DNA of 64,000 nucleotides, taken from the NCBI RefSeq assembly GCF_003703975.1, contig NZ_QTJY01000014.1:122560-186559 (forward strand), given 5' to 3'. This document shows, in pieces, positions 25,391 through 33,718 of the stretch. The notes beneath the pieces were generated by a model. That model did not search any database. It was not told where the DNA came from and saw only the letters and a list, made by a program, of their open reading frames with translations. The DNA comes from Larkinella soli (GTDB lineage: Bacteria > Bacteroidota > Bacteroidia > Cytophagales > Spirosomataceae). The position numbers were made by a program, and so were the translations under genes. Positions within the stretch are counted from its first letter, which is position 1; every line of letters begins with the position of its first letter.

Positions 25391-25643
25391 GATGATGGGT
25401 TGGGTAGTGAAGGAGTTGGGGCGTTTTGGAGTTGGGGAGTTGCGGGTTTGTTATCCCGAGGAACGAGGGATCTTGTGTTTCGGCACTCATTCTGACCGGT
25501 CATTGAGCCGTAAGATTCCTCCTGCGTCGGAATGACAAACCGTCGGGCCGGCAAGAAACCGGATCGACCAACTCCCAAACCCAAAACCCCTAAACACCAA
25601 AACACCCCAACTCCTCAATCCCCAAACCCCCGAACTCCTAAAC
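25391..25643. repeat. Nested palindromic element C
   Basis: This fills the 282 bases between purD and the PSP1 gene. Outer arms are G/T-rich on the left (GAGTTGGG, GCGTTTTG, GAGTTGGG, GAGTTGCG) and C/A-rich on the right, which in reverse complement also reads in 8-base units (GAGTTCGG, GGGTTTGG, GGATTGAG, GAGTTGGG, GTGTTTTG). Inside lies a second imperfect inverted repeat, 25450-25474 with 25512-25536, 19 of 25 positions paired, of the TCATTCCGA...GGAATCTT type seen in intergenic repeats of this phylum. Confidence 0.75.
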
Positions 25644-25656
25644 ATATAACGGAGTT

Positions 25657-26865
25657 ATGGCATGTAAATCCTGTACGACCGGCGGGTGCGGAACGCGTAA
25701 TGCGAACGGAACCGTGGCCGGCTGCAAAAACAACGGCGCCTGCGGCACCGGGGGGTGTAATAAAATGAACGTTTTCGACTGGCTGAGTAACATGGAGACC
25801 CCCTCCATTCACCGGTTCGACGCGATAGAAGTAAAGTTCAAGGGAGGCCGGAAGGAGTATTTCCGCAACCCGCACCAGGCCGACCTGACCACGGGCGATT
25901 ATGTGGTCTGTGAAATGCCGACCGGGTATCACATCGGCGCCGTTTCGCTCCAGGGCGAACTGGTCCGTCTGCAGATGCTGAAGAAAAACATTCAGCTCTC
26001 CGACGACCTGAAGGTCATTCATCGGGTGGCCTCGCCGAAGGATATGGAGAAACACGAGCAGGCCATTGCCCGCGACCTGCCGACGATGTACCGGACCCGC
26101 GAGATCATTAAAGATCTGAAACTTAACATGAAACTCTCGGATGTGGAGTTTCAGTCGGATAACACGAAAGCCACTTTTTATTACTCGTCCGAAGAAAGGG
26201 TCGACTTTCGGGAGCTGATCAAGATTCTGGCGGCCGAGTTCAAAATTCGGGTAGAGATGCGGCAGATCAGCCTGCGGCAGGAAGCCGGACGCCTGGGCGG
26301 CATCGGCTCCTGCGGCCGCGAACTCTGCTGCTCCACCTGGCTGACCGATTTTAAAAACATCACGACCTCGGCGGCCCGGTATCAGAACCTCTCCCTGAAC
26401 CCCAGCAAGCTGTCCGGACAATGCGGACGTCTGAAGTGCTGTCTGAACTACGAGCTGGAAACCTATATGGACGCCCTGCGGGACATCCCACAGGTGGAGA
26501 AACCGCTGGAAACCCAGAAAGGCCGGGCATCGCTTCAGAAAACGGATATTTTCCGGCGGATCATGTGGTTCGGCTACAGCACCGAAAGCACCTGGTATCC
26601 GCTTCCGGTAGAACGGGTCGCGGAGATTCTGGAACTGAACCAGAAAGGCATCATTCCCGAATCCTTCGATATTCTGGAACCGGTATCCGAGAAAAAGGAA
26701 GCCGTCAAAGGCACTACTTCTCTCAACAGTGACCTCGAAAAGCTGGATAAGAAATTCAGTATTCGGAGCGATAAGAAGAAAAAACGCAAGAAGAAGAAAC
26801 CGGCCGCCGGCGGAGGTGAGACGCCTTCCTCTTCCAATGGCCGCCCGGAAAACGGGAAAGCCTGA
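25657..26865 (+). CDS. PSP1-domain protein (RicT/YaaT-like) with Cys-rich N-terminus
   Basis: A 402-residue protein. The PSP1 core (about 55-290) includes YFRNPHQADLTTGDYVVCE, the DFRELIKILAAEFKIRVEMR segment, GGIGSCGRELCCSTWL and SGQCGRLKCCLNYE; the CG-x(n)-CC motifs are conserved in RicT/YaaT. In Bacillus RicT works in an Fe-S-containing complex that affects RNase Y and phosphorelay genes; the role in Bacteroidota is not established. Residues 1-35 add six cysteines (CKSC, GGCG, GCK, GACG, GGC), a possible extra metal or cluster site. The C-terminus is a lysine-rich tail (KKKKRKKKKP). Confidence 0.82.
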   Translation: MACKSCTTGGCGTRNANGTVAGCKNNGACGTGGCNKMNVFDWLSNMETPSIHRFDAIEVKFKGGRKEYFRNPHQADLTTGDYVVCEMPTGYHIGAVSLQGELVRLQMLKKNIQLSDDLKVIHRVASPKDMEKHEQAIARDLPTMYRTREIIKDLKLNMKLSDVEFQSDNTKATFYYSSEERVDFRELIKILAAEFKIRVEMRQISLRQEAGRLGGIGSCGRELCCSTWLTDFKNITTSAARYQNLSLNPSKLSGQCGRLKCCLNYELETYMDALRDIPQVEKPLETQKGRASLQKTDIFRRIMWFGYSTESTWYPLPVERVAEILELNQKGIIPESFDILEPVSEKKEAVKGTTSLNSDLEKLDKKFSIRSDKKKKRKKKKPAAGGGETPSSSNGRPENGKA

Positions 26866-26879
26866 TTCTGACTCGGGAT

Positions 26880-26926
26880 ATAAAGCCGCAGACGGCCACG
26901 GGGCGGTTTGCGGCTTTATCCTTTTT
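26880..26926. terminator. Bidirectional terminator
   Basis: ATAAAGCCGCA (26880-26890) pairs with TGCGGCTTTAT (26909-26919), and CCTTTTT follows. It serves the PSP1 gene and overlaps the stop codon of the convergent minus-strand gene. Confidence 0.8.
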
Positions 26927-27686
26927 CCGACTTCTCCTGGACCAGAAAGTCTTTCAGACACCCTTTGATCGCCACGATCAGGTCGTAGTCGGTGCTGGTC
27001 AGTACGAACGGCTCGGGCAATTGGCAGAACTTCAGGAAGGCGGCCAGGCGCTCACCTTTGAGGTCGGTAATCCGGGAGATCCAGACGGGATCGAGACGGT
27101 TCCGGTATTGCTGCTTCCGCCCCTCGGCTTTCTGCAGCTCCTGAAGCTTCCGTTCCATTTTGGCCTGACGGCTGAAAGCGTCATAAAGGGCTGAAACCGG
27201 TCCTTTCAAAGAAATTTTTGGGGCCAGCGAAACCGGGTCGGCCCCGATCCGGCCGGCATTGCCCAGCATAATCACCGGCTCTACCGGCATCCGGATGTCG
27301 ATCACCGGCTTGTCGGGAAGGTTCAGCTTCATAAACTCCTGCTTGAATTTGCTCTCCGTCCAGCCCTTGATGACCACCTCATTCAGCGTCTTTACGTCCT
27401 GAACCAGCCGGACGATCAGCTCCTGATCCTCAGCCGGGACTACCAGTCGTTCGGTTTTATAGCCGATGCAGGAAATCAGCAGCGTGTCGTTCGGCAGGGC
27501 CGTAATCCGGAACCGGCCGGTTTCAGTGCTGAGGGTGGCCCGGCCCAGCGTGGTGTTCTGAATAGTCGCCGACGCGACCGGCAGCTGCGAAACCCGGTCG
27601 GTGACCAAACCGTTTCGGATCGTCTGAGCCCGTCCCGGAACGACCAGGCCGACTCCCATCAGCAGGAAAAGTAAGGCGTTTTTCAT
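26916..27686 (-). CDS. Exported protein with carboxypeptidase-regulatory-like domain
   Basis: A 256-residue protein with a signal peptide (MKNALLFLLMGVGLVVPGRAQ). Residues about 25-105 form a CarboxypepD_reg-like beta-sandwich (VTDRVSQLPVASATIQN, GRFRITALPNDTLLISCIGY, LNEVVI). The remainder is a charged helical region without recognisable motif. The fold is common at the start of TonB-dependent receptors, but this protein has no plug or barrel, so it is probably a stand-alone periplasmic or surface protein. The downstream minus-strand neighbours are separate. Confidence 0.75.
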   Translation of the reverse strand: MKNALLFLLMGVGLVVPGRAQTIRNGLVTDRVSQLPVASATIQNTTLGRATLSTETGRFRITALPNDTLLISCIGYKTERLVVPAEDQELIVRLVQDVKTLNEVVIKGWTESKFKQEFMKLNLPDKPVIDIRMPVEPVIMLGNAGRIGADPVSLAPKISLKGPVSALYDAFSRQAKMERKLQELQKAEGRKQQYRNRLDPVWISRITDLKGERLAAFLKFCQLPEPFVLTSTDYDLIVAIKGCLKDFLVQEKSEKG

Positions 27687-27786
27687 ACACAGCGGAACAG
27701 GGCTTCACCTAAGACGCGAAGTAACGGCTTTTCCGGCTTCGCGGCCGTTTTTTAACATTTTTTACGTTACTCCGGAATCGCACCCG

Positions 27787-28818
27787 TCAGAAATCGCCGG
27801 AATAGAACGGGCTGAAGACGTAATAACTGCTGTCGCGCTGCGCACGTTTGGGCGTGGTCTGGATATAGAGCACATACCGGCTCTTGCGGTTTCCGGTCCG
27901 CAACCATTCGGTGAAAGGGCGCTCGGCGGTATACAGCCGGTCCACTTCGCGGACATGGACGGTTTCCACTTCTTTCGGATCCACCGGAATCCCGTTGATA
28001 AACACGTTGATATCTTTCCTGAATTCATCGTACACCTTCAGGTGCTGGTTTTTCGTTCGCTGCACCAGGGCGTCCCTGTAACCGAAAAAGGTGGCTTCGA
28101 GCAGCTTGTTCATGGTGTAGGAGTGCGTCGCTCCCAGAGGATGAGAGGAGAGAGCCGACGCCTGCAGGATGGCTTCCAGTTTCTCCCGACCGGGCAGTTT
28201 GTCGGCCGGCCGGTTGCCGATCTGCATCATGATCCGGTACGGCTTCGGGTCGGATTCCGGGCTGGTTTCGTACTGGTGCAGAATAAAAATCTCCTGCACG
28301 TATTCCATCGACAGACGGGATAACAGCGACGGAGAGGCTTCTTTCCCGTTAATATACAGGCGGCTCAGGTCGCCGTAAGGCTCCAGAATCGACAGGGTCT
28401 CTCCTTTTACCCCAAGCACGAACGGCTCTCCGTACGAAAACACCGACGCCTTGTCGCCCTTGAGCCGACGGGGATAGTATTCCAGCAACGTGCCCCACCA
28501 GTTCGTCTCCGCCAGCTGAGCCGCCAGCGCCCGGGTCGGGTTGGTAACGGGAAAAGTAACCCGCGAAGTCAACTGGACCGGCTCTTCCCTGCGCCAGTTC
28601 TGACAGGCCATGAAGACCAACACCGTCAGCAGCCAGATGGCCGCATACCGCCACCAGGCTATTCCGTCCCCGTCCTGATTCATCATCCGGATGCGGCTCT
28701 TCAGACCCGCCTGCTCGAAGTGGTTGGTGAAGGAGTAACGATGACGGTCGAAATCGCTCATAACCGGCTGTCTGTTAAAGAAAAACCCGCCCTCTGTTAA
28801 CGGTTCCGGGGCGGTCAT
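27787..28818 (-). CDS. M56/BlaR1-like C-terminal half as a separate gene
   Basis: A 343-residue protein. Residues 25-70 read RYSFTNHFEQAGLKSRIRMM, then one transmembrane segment (WWRYAAIWLLTVLVFMAC) and about 270 soluble residues. This matches the point in Bacteroidota M56 sensors where the RIxMM motif leads into the last membrane helix and the periplasmic domain. The metalloprotease part is missing; it is in the next gene upstream, which carries its own copy of the motif (LANRIRMMNL). An alternative start at the internal Met before SDFDRH is possible. It may be a fragment left by recombination of two sensors, or the second subunit of a split one. No function is proven. Confidence 0.65.
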   Translation of the reverse strand: MTAPEPLTEGGFFFNRQPVMSDFDRHRYSFTNHFEQAGLKSRIRMMNQDGDGIAWWRYAAIWLLTVLVFMACQNWRREEPVQLTSRVTFPVTNPTRALAAQLAETNWWGTLLEYYPRRLKGDKASVFSYGEPFVLGVKGETLSILEPYGDLSRLYINGKEASPSLLSRLSMEYVQEIFILHQYETSPESDPKPYRIMMQIGNRPADKLPGREKLEAILQASALSSHPLGATHSYTMNKLLEATFFGYRDALVQRTKNQHLKVYDEFRKDINVFINGIPVDPKEVETVHVREVDRLYTAERPFTEWLRTGNRKSRYVLYIQTTPKRAQRDSSYYVFSPFYSGDF

Positions 28819-28844
28819 AGTATGATTTTATTCTCTTTTCGGAT

Positions 28845-29795
28845 TCATTTTTCCGCTTTTTCCCGGCGGGCGAGCGCTTCGGCCCGATCCGCATCCTCCC
28901 GGGCAATTCCGGCTCCGTACCGCACCCAGGACCGCCATGAGGTGGTCAGGTTCATCATGCGGATGCGGTTTGCCAGCCCGGACCGGTGAAACGAGTTGGC
29001 AGCCGGTCGGAAAGGAACCGGCGGGCCTTCGGACAGGCTGGCTTTCAGCAGGTAATACTGATACATTTTCTTCTCGACCCCTTCCGCCAGCACTTCCCGG
29101 TCCACCAGGTACTCCAGATTTTCCTGCACCAGCTGCCGGTGCCACCACGCGAACGGATTGAACCAGAACAGAATGCGTATTCCCTCGGCCGCCAGCATGT
29201 CCAGGCTGTGCCACTGGTCGCTGTGAATCCGCTCATGGAGCAGAATCTGGTCCAGTTCGTCGGGCTCATACAAAGCCGGGTTCAGCACGATCCAGCGAAA
29301 GAACGAGAACGGCGAGCCGACCTCCGGGCTGCTTACCAGCCAGACGTCCCCGTCCCACGACCGCTCCGAACGACGGATCAGCCGAATCAGGGATACGACC
29401 TGAACCAGCAGCCGCGTCAGCAGAAGCCCGACGCCCGCCAGATAGGCATAGTTCAGCAGGTGGAGCCACCGTACCGGTGCCGACTCCACTTCCGGAGCAG
29501 GCCGCAGTTCGACCGTTCCGGACGAGCCGACCACTACCTCGAAGGGAAGCGGGGCCGGCGCATCCGGCTTCTTCTTAGACCATTCGGGGACGGTCCGACG
29601 TACCAGCTGCCGGACGGGTTCGGGCCGGAAGTCGGGAAGTTCCACCAGCGGCAGACCGACCGCCAGCAGGGCATTCAGCCACAGCAGATAGCGGTTCAGG
29701 GCGAAGCGGGTGGCCCGACGCAGCAGCATCCGGTAACAGAGGGTAAGAACGGCCAGGATGAATCCGGCCTGCAGCAGGTACGTCAGCAGCCCCAT
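28845..29795 (-). CDS. M56-family membrane metalloprotease (BlaR1/MecR1-like sensor), short
   Basis: A 316-residue protein with at least three transmembrane helices (about 5-24, 37-52, 115-138) and the zinc site HERIH at 187-191, followed by FNPFAWWHRQL and an ENLEYLVDREVL stretch. BlaR1-type sensors respond to a ligand and cleave the partner BlaI repressor, which is encoded just upstream with 2 bases between. The protein ends shortly after RIRMMN with a charged tail (EALARREKAEK). It therefore lacks the usual last membrane helix and sensor domain, which appear in the next gene. Confidence 0.82.
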   Translation of the reverse strand: MGLLTYLLQAGFILAVLTLCYRMLLRRATRFALNRYLLWLNALLAVGLPLVELPDFRPEPVRQLVRRTVPEWSKKKPDAPAPLPFEVVVGSSGTVELRPAPEVESAPVRWLHLLNYAYLAGVGLLLTRLLVQVVSLIRLIRRSERSWDGDVWLVSSPEVGSPFSFFRWIVLNPALYEPDELDQILLHERIHSDQWHSLDMLAAEGIRILFWFNPFAWWHRQLVQENLEYLVDREVLAEGVEKKMYQYYLLKASLSEGPPVPFRPAANSFHRSGLANRIRMMNLTTSWRSWVRYGAGIAREDADRAEALARREKAEK

Positions 29796-29797
29796 GG

Positions 29798-30160
29798 CTA
29801 TTGTTCCTTCTCGATCATGTGGATGATTTCCTTCAGCTCGTCGACCGAAATCTTATCCTTCCGGGCGAAGTAACTCACCAGATTCTTGTACGAATTGTCG
29901 AAGTATTCGGACACGACCTTTTTCAGGACGAAGCGGTTCTGGTAATCCTCCTTCGTAATGATGGGGTAATACTCGTGCGTGTTGCCGAAAGCCCGATGCC
30001 CGACGTAGCCCTTCTCCTCCAGATTCCGGACAATGGTTGAAACGGTGTTGTAGTGCAGGGGCGGATCGGTAAAGTGCGGCAGCATGTCCTTGACGAACGC
30101 CTGTTCCATTTTCCAGAGTACCTGCATGATTTCTTCTTCCTTTGCTGTTAACTTTTCCAT
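29798..30160 (-). CDS. BlaI/MecI/CopY-family repressor
   Basis: A 120-residue winged-helix protein: TAKEEEIMQVLWKMEQAFVKDM, then YNTVSTIVRNLEEKGYVGHRAFGN (recognition helix and wing) and a C-terminal dimerisation region. Such dimeric repressors are cleaved by their M56 partner, here encoded next. I chose the ATG at 30160 (MEKLTAKEE); the longer frame to 30199 would start inside the promoter. The promoter overlaps a dyad that is a likely own operator. Confidence 0.87.
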   Translation of the reverse strand: MEKLTAKEEEIMQVLWKMEQAFVKDMLPHFTDPPLHYNTVSTIVRNLEEKGYVGHRAFGNTHEYYPIITKEDYQNRFVLKKVVSEYFDNSYKNLVSYFARKDKISVDELKEIIHMIEKEQ

Positions 30161-30195
30161 TAGGCTATTGAATTGAGGGTGATTGAAAGCCAAAC

Positions 30196-30226
30196 CCAAG
30201 ATAGAACGATTCCGTTAGTTTCCAAA
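30196..30226 (-). promoter_or_regulatory. Promoter of the BlaI-M56 genes
   Basis: On the minus strand TTTG (complement of 30223-30226), 19 bases, then TATCTTGG (complement of 30196-30203), one mismatch from TAnnTTTG. The start codon is 36 bases further on. Confidence 0.6.
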
Positions 30227-30237
30227 CTATTTTCGTA
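30216..30237. promoter_or_regulatory. Candidate BlaI operator
   Basis: TAGTTT-CC-AAACTA (30216-30229) is a dyad with 6-base arms. It overlaps a second, ACTA-N6-TAGT. The -33 TTTG of the repressor promoter lies inside the first dyad, so a bound repressor would block its own transcription. The assignment to BlaI is inference. Confidence 0.45.
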
Positions 30238-30270
30238 GTTTTTTATCCCCGGCTTTCCTGCCCGCCCGAA

Positions 30271-30301
30271 TTTGAAACTTGGTCCGATGGTCGTAGTTTT
30301 G
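30271..30301 (+). promoter_or_regulatory. Promoter of gldH
   Basis: TTTG (30271-30274), exactly 19 bases, then TAGTTTTG (30294-30301), a full match to TTTG-N19-TAnnTTTG. The gldH ATG is 20 bases downstream. Confidence 0.75.
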
Positions 30302-30321
30302 TATGAATACCGATCCAGTAC

Positions 30322-30801
30322 ATGAAAAAATCAGGTCTTGCCCTATTCGCCATACTCTGGCTGATGCTCAGCGGCTGCGACGAGAATGCGGTTTATAAGG
30401 GAATCGAAGATATTGAAGACGGCACCTGGTATGTCAATAGGGCGCCGGAATTTACGTTCCAAATCAAAGACACCACGGCCACTTACTCCATCCATTACAT
30501 CGTCCGGAACAGTATTTCCTATCCATACTTCAATCTTTACATCCGTCGTTATCTGCTGGATGATGCGGGTAAAACCCTGGATTCCAGGCTGGATGAACTG
30601 ACCCTGCTCGATCCGAAAAGCGGTAAGCCCTACGGCGACGGCCTCGGCGACCTCTTCGACCACCGGATCAACATGGTGAAAAACTACCGCTTCGCCCATG
30701 CCGGCACGTATACCGTCCGTTTACGGCAGTATATGCGTCAGAACCCGCTACCGGAGATTTACAGCGTGGGTATCACCGTGGAGAAAGAAGTCAGGCCCTG
30801 A
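30322..30801 (+). CDS. gldH: Gliding motility lipoprotein GldH
   Basis: A 159-residue lipoprotein with signal MKKSGLALFAILWLMLSGC and lipidated Cys19. The body has the GldH pattern: GTWYVNRAPEFTFQI, YSIHYIVRNSISYPYFNLY, KPYGDGLGDLFDHRI, and YTVRLRQYMRQNPLPEI. GldH is required for gliding in Flavobacterium and is associated with T9SS. The LON-domain gene follows 11 bases later and is probably co-transcribed. Confidence 0.87.
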   Translation: MKKSGLALFAILWLMLSGCDENAVYKGIEDIEDGTWYVNRAPEFTFQIKDTTATYSIHYIVRNSISYPYFNLYIRRYLLDDAGKTLDSRLDELTLLDPKSGKPYGDGLGDLFDHRINMVKNYRFAHAGTYTVRLRQYMRQNPLPEIYSVGITVEKEVRP

Positions 30802-30812
30802 CGCCTAAAGCT

Positions 30813-31442
30813 ATGGAAAAGCATTTACCTCTCTTTCCGCTCAATCTCGTCGTTTTCCCCGACGAAGAACTGAACCTGCACATTTTCGAGCAGCGTTACC
30901 GGCAGCTGATCAATGAATGCCTCGAAGAAGGAAGCACTTTCGGGATTCCGTCGTTCATCAACAACAAAATGCCCGGTTACGGCACCGAAATGCGCGTAAC
31001 GATCCTGCACAAACGCTACGAAGACGGACGGATGGACATCAAAACCAGGGGGATCAACATCTTCCGATTGGTCGATTTCGAAAACCCGTCACCCGGCAAG
31101 CTTTATTCCGGCGGCACCGTTCGGCTGGTGGAAAGCGAAGCCGAGATGGGCAGTTACCTGAACGAACTGGTCACCAAGCTGACGCGGCTGTACGAACTGC
31201 TTCAGATCAGGGTGGACCTCGACACGGCCACCCCGCTCCTTTCGTTCCGGGTCGCCCACAAGATCGGCCTGTCGGTCGAGGAGGAATACGAACTGCTCAC
31301 GCTCGACAGCGAAACCGAACGCCAGCAGTACCTGATCCGCCACCTCGACCGCGTCCTGCCCGTCGTCTCGGAAATGGAGCGCACTAAGGACCGCATCAAA
31401 ATGAACGGCCACTTCAAAAACCTCGACCCGCTGAATTTTTAA
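30813..31442 (+). CDS. LON substrate-binding-domain protein
   Basis: A 209-residue protein equal to the N-terminal domain of Lon protease alone: PLFPLNLVVFPDEELNLHIFEQRYRQLI near the start, then a helical part. There is no AAA+ ATPase or Ser-Lys protease domain. It may bind unfolded or specific proteins; its function is unknown. The TAA stop (31440-31442) takes its last two bases from the repeat element that follows. Confidence 0.85.
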   Translation: MEKHLPLFPLNLVVFPDEELNLHIFEQRYRQLINECLEEGSTFGIPSFINNKMPGYGTEMRVTILHKRYEDGRMDIKTRGINIFRLVDFENPSPGKLYSGGTVRLVESEAEMGSYLNELVTKLTRLYELLQIRVDLDTATPLLSFRVAHKIGLSVEEEYELLTLDSETERQQYLIRHLDRVLPVVSEMERTKDRIKMNGHFKNLDPLNF

Positions 31443-31540
31443 TGATTGAATTGTTGAATGATTGAATGATTGAATTGGCTCCGCGATGCAAGGGCGGCAG
31501 CGCCCACTCAATCATTCAATCATTCAACAACTCAATCATT
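31441..31540. repeat. Octamer-armed palindrome B1
   Basis: 35-base arms (31441-31475 and 31506-31540) pair at 33 of 35 positions. Each arm is made of 8-base units GAATGATT or GAATTGTT. The 30-base spacer starts TGGCTCCGC and ends GGCAGCGCCC. The element lies between the converging LON-domain and AI-2E genes. Confidence 0.9.
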
Positions 31541-31544
31541 CCCC

Positions 31545-32702
31545 TCAGTCTACCAGTTTCTTTACCTTCCTGGGGAGTTTGTTCTTGAGTTGTTCGACGT
31601 CTTTTTTGAGTTCGTCTACGTTGAACGGTTTGGTTTTCTGGCGTTCGGCTTCACCGAGGAGGAAGCCGTAGGGTTTCAGCGGTTCGACGGCGTCGAAGAT
31701 GACTTTCAGGATGGCGGTCATCGGCAGGGCCAGAATCAGGCCGGTGACACCCCAGAGGTGGCCCCACATCAACAGGACGATGATGGCGGCCAGCGGGTTG
31801 ATGCTGACCTTCGACCCCACGATGTAGGGCGTGATGAAGTTGCCCTCCAGAATCTGGACGAACGAGAAGACGCCCACTACGCCGAGCGCAATCAGCGGGT
31901 TGTCGTTGGTCAGCAGCGTGAACAGCGCCGGCAGCAAGGACCCCACCAGAATGCCGATGTACGGAATGAGGATCATGAACGCCCCGAAGAACCCGAAAAA
32001 GACCGCATAATCGACGCCCAGAATCAGCAGCCCCGTCGTATTCAGCACCCCGACGATCATGATCACCGACACCAGCCCGACCAGATAATCCTTCACGACC
32101 GTATAGATCCGGCCGAAAATGATATCGAGTTTGGCGCGCTTCGTATTGCTGAATACCTTGTAGAAAAAGGAGCGGAAAAAGTCACGATACAGGAGAAGAA
32201 AGAAAATATAGAGCGGCACGAGGGAAATCGTGGACAGCGTGTTGGTGGTGGCCAGCAGCGTCGACGTCAGGAAAGAACCGCTTTCCCGGATCAGGTTATT
32301 GACGTAGCTGCGGGCTTCGTTGACCATCCGGGATCGCTCGATGTGAAACCGGTCTTCGCCGAATTTCTGGATGCGGTCCAGAATCTGGTTCCCGCGCTGG
32401 AGAAGCCGGGGAGCCTCGTCGGTGAAATTGGCGATCTGAAGCGAAATCAGGTAGAAAAACAGGTACAGAAACCCGATGACCAAAATCAGACAGACCAGAA
32501 TGGCCGGCACCCGGGGCACCCGCCAGCGTTCGAGCCGGTGGTTGATCGGATACAGGATCATCGCCAGCAGGACGGAAAACACCAGCGGAACGAGCATCTC
32601 CTGCAGCACCGAAAGCCAGTACACCAGCAGCGACATGGCGATCAGAACACAGGCCAGCTTTACGTAGAAAGGCAGGTTGACTTCAGTAACTTTATTATCC
32701 AT
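31545..32702 (-). CDS. AI-2E family transporter (PerM-like)
   Basis: A 385-residue inner-membrane protein with about eight transmembrane segments. Typical stretches are the FVLLAM/ILYPINHRLERW region near the N-terminus, FFRSFFYKVF, YLVGLVSVIMIVGVLNTTGL, and the LIPYIGILVGSLLPALF and GVVGVFSFVQILEGNFITPYI motifs. Relatives export or import varied small solutes; AI-2 transport is not implied. The C-terminal tail is lysine-rich and cytoplasmic. Confidence 0.87.
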   Translation of the reverse strand: MDNKVTEVNLPFYVKLACVLIAMSLLVYWLSVLQEMLVPLVFSVLLAMILYPINHRLERWRVPRVPAILVCLILVIGFLYLFFYLISLQIANFTDEAPRLLQRGNQILDRIQKFGEDRFHIERSRMVNEARSYVNNLIRESGSFLTSTLLATTNTLSTISLVPLYIFFLLLYRDFFRSFFYKVFSNTKRAKLDIIFGRIYTVVKDYLVGLVSVIMIVGVLNTTGLLILGVDYAVFFGFFGAFMILIPYIGILVGSLLPALFTLLTNDNPLIALGVVGVFSFVQILEGNFITPYIVGSKVSINPLAAIIVLLMWGHLWGVTGLILALPMTAILKVIFDAVEPLKPYGFLLGEAERQKTKPFNVDELKKDVEQLKNKLPRKVKKLVD

Positions 32703-32783
32703 TCGCTCAGGTTGTCTGTTAAAGTGATCCGTTAAGCGTTAACATTGACACCATCCGCTTCACAAATCCGTACATTGATATAA

Positions 32784-33626
32784 ATGGCTTTTCTCCTGTT
32801 TCTGTTTTCGATCAAGGTGGCGCTCTGCTCCTGCCGGCCTGATAACAGCCGATCGGGTTTTCGGAGCGGACGCAGCCAGTATACGGTTACCCGGGTGGGA
32901 ACGCTGGATAAAGTGGTCCGGGAAAGCTCCGGACTGGCCTACCGCCCCGGCCGGAACACGTTCTGGACGCATAACGACAGCGGAGGCCGTCCGACGCTCT
33001 ATGAAATCACCCGCGACGGAACGCTGGTCGATTCCCTGCCGCTGCCTTCCCTCAAAAATACCGATTGGGAAGCGCTGGCCCGACAGGATACCAGCGCGGT
33101 TTTCATCGGCGATATCGGAAACAACGCCAATGCGCGCCGGCAACTCACTATCTACCGGGTCGATCCCCGGCACCCCGACGACATCCGCCGGATCGCCTTC
33201 CACTACGCCGATCAGCGCAGCTTTCCCGCTTCGAAAGATACGCGGAATTTCGACAGCGAAGCCCTGTTTTTTCGGGACGACCGGCTCTATATAATTTCTA
33301 AAAACCGCTCGGTTCCCCGGCGGCCCGTGAAGCTGTACAGCCTGCCGGCCGTACCCGGTTCGCACACGCCCGCCCCCGTCGACAGCGTCTCCCTGAAAAG
33401 CATGGTGACCGACGCCGACCTCAGCCCCGACGGCCGGACGCTGGCCGTGCTGACCTATGGAAAAGTGTTCCTCTTCACCGTTGAAAATAAAACCGTTACC
33501 TTTCGTAAACCGACCTTGTGCCTGCGGATTCCGAGGGGGCAGACGGAGGCCGTCAGCTTCATCAATGCAACGGATTTCGTGATGACGAACGAGAGCGGCA
33601 AGGTGTTTCTGATCCGGAAAAAATGA
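32784..33626 (+). CDS. Exported beta-propeller-like protein of unknown function
   Basis: A 280-residue protein with a short hydrophobic N-terminus and a possible lipobox (ALCSC, Cys17). Repeated blade-like motifs are seen: SSGLAYRPGRNTFWTHNDSG, YEITRDGTLVDSLPLP, DWEALA, IYIGDIGNN-like FIGDIGNNAN, DSEALFF, and TDADLSPDGRTLAVLTYG. The WEALA/DIGNN pattern recurs in Bacteroidota proteins annotated as hypothetical or SdiA-regulated-like. No catalytic motif is visible. The 81 bases to the divergent transporter show only weak promoter-like sequence. Confidence 0.65.
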   Translation: MAFLLFLFSIKVALCSCRPDNSRSGFRSGRSQYTVTRVGTLDKVVRESSGLAYRPGRNTFWTHNDSGGRPTLYEITRDGTLVDSLPLPSLKNTDWEALARQDTSAVFIGDIGNNANARRQLTIYRVDPRHPDDIRRIAFHYADQRSFPASKDTRNFDSEALFFRDDRLYIISKNRSVPRRPVKLYSLPAVPGSHTPAPVDSVSLKSMVTDADLSPDGRTLAVLTYGKVFLFTVENKTVTFRKPTLCLRIPRGQTEAVSFINATDFVMTNESGKVFLIRKK

Positions 33627-33718
33627 TGTTAAGTTTTTGTTAATAATGAAGTTACCTCCGTAAAATTGCTTACACAGCGCGTAACTTCGGCACTGTTTTC
33701 AACCAACATACTTACCGA

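Noticed and set aside
28800..28860. A frameshift joining the two M56-related genes
   Set aside because: Neither of the other two frames across the junction gives a membrane helix or a smooth continuation, and both genes carry the RIRMM motif, so duplication and loss explains it better.
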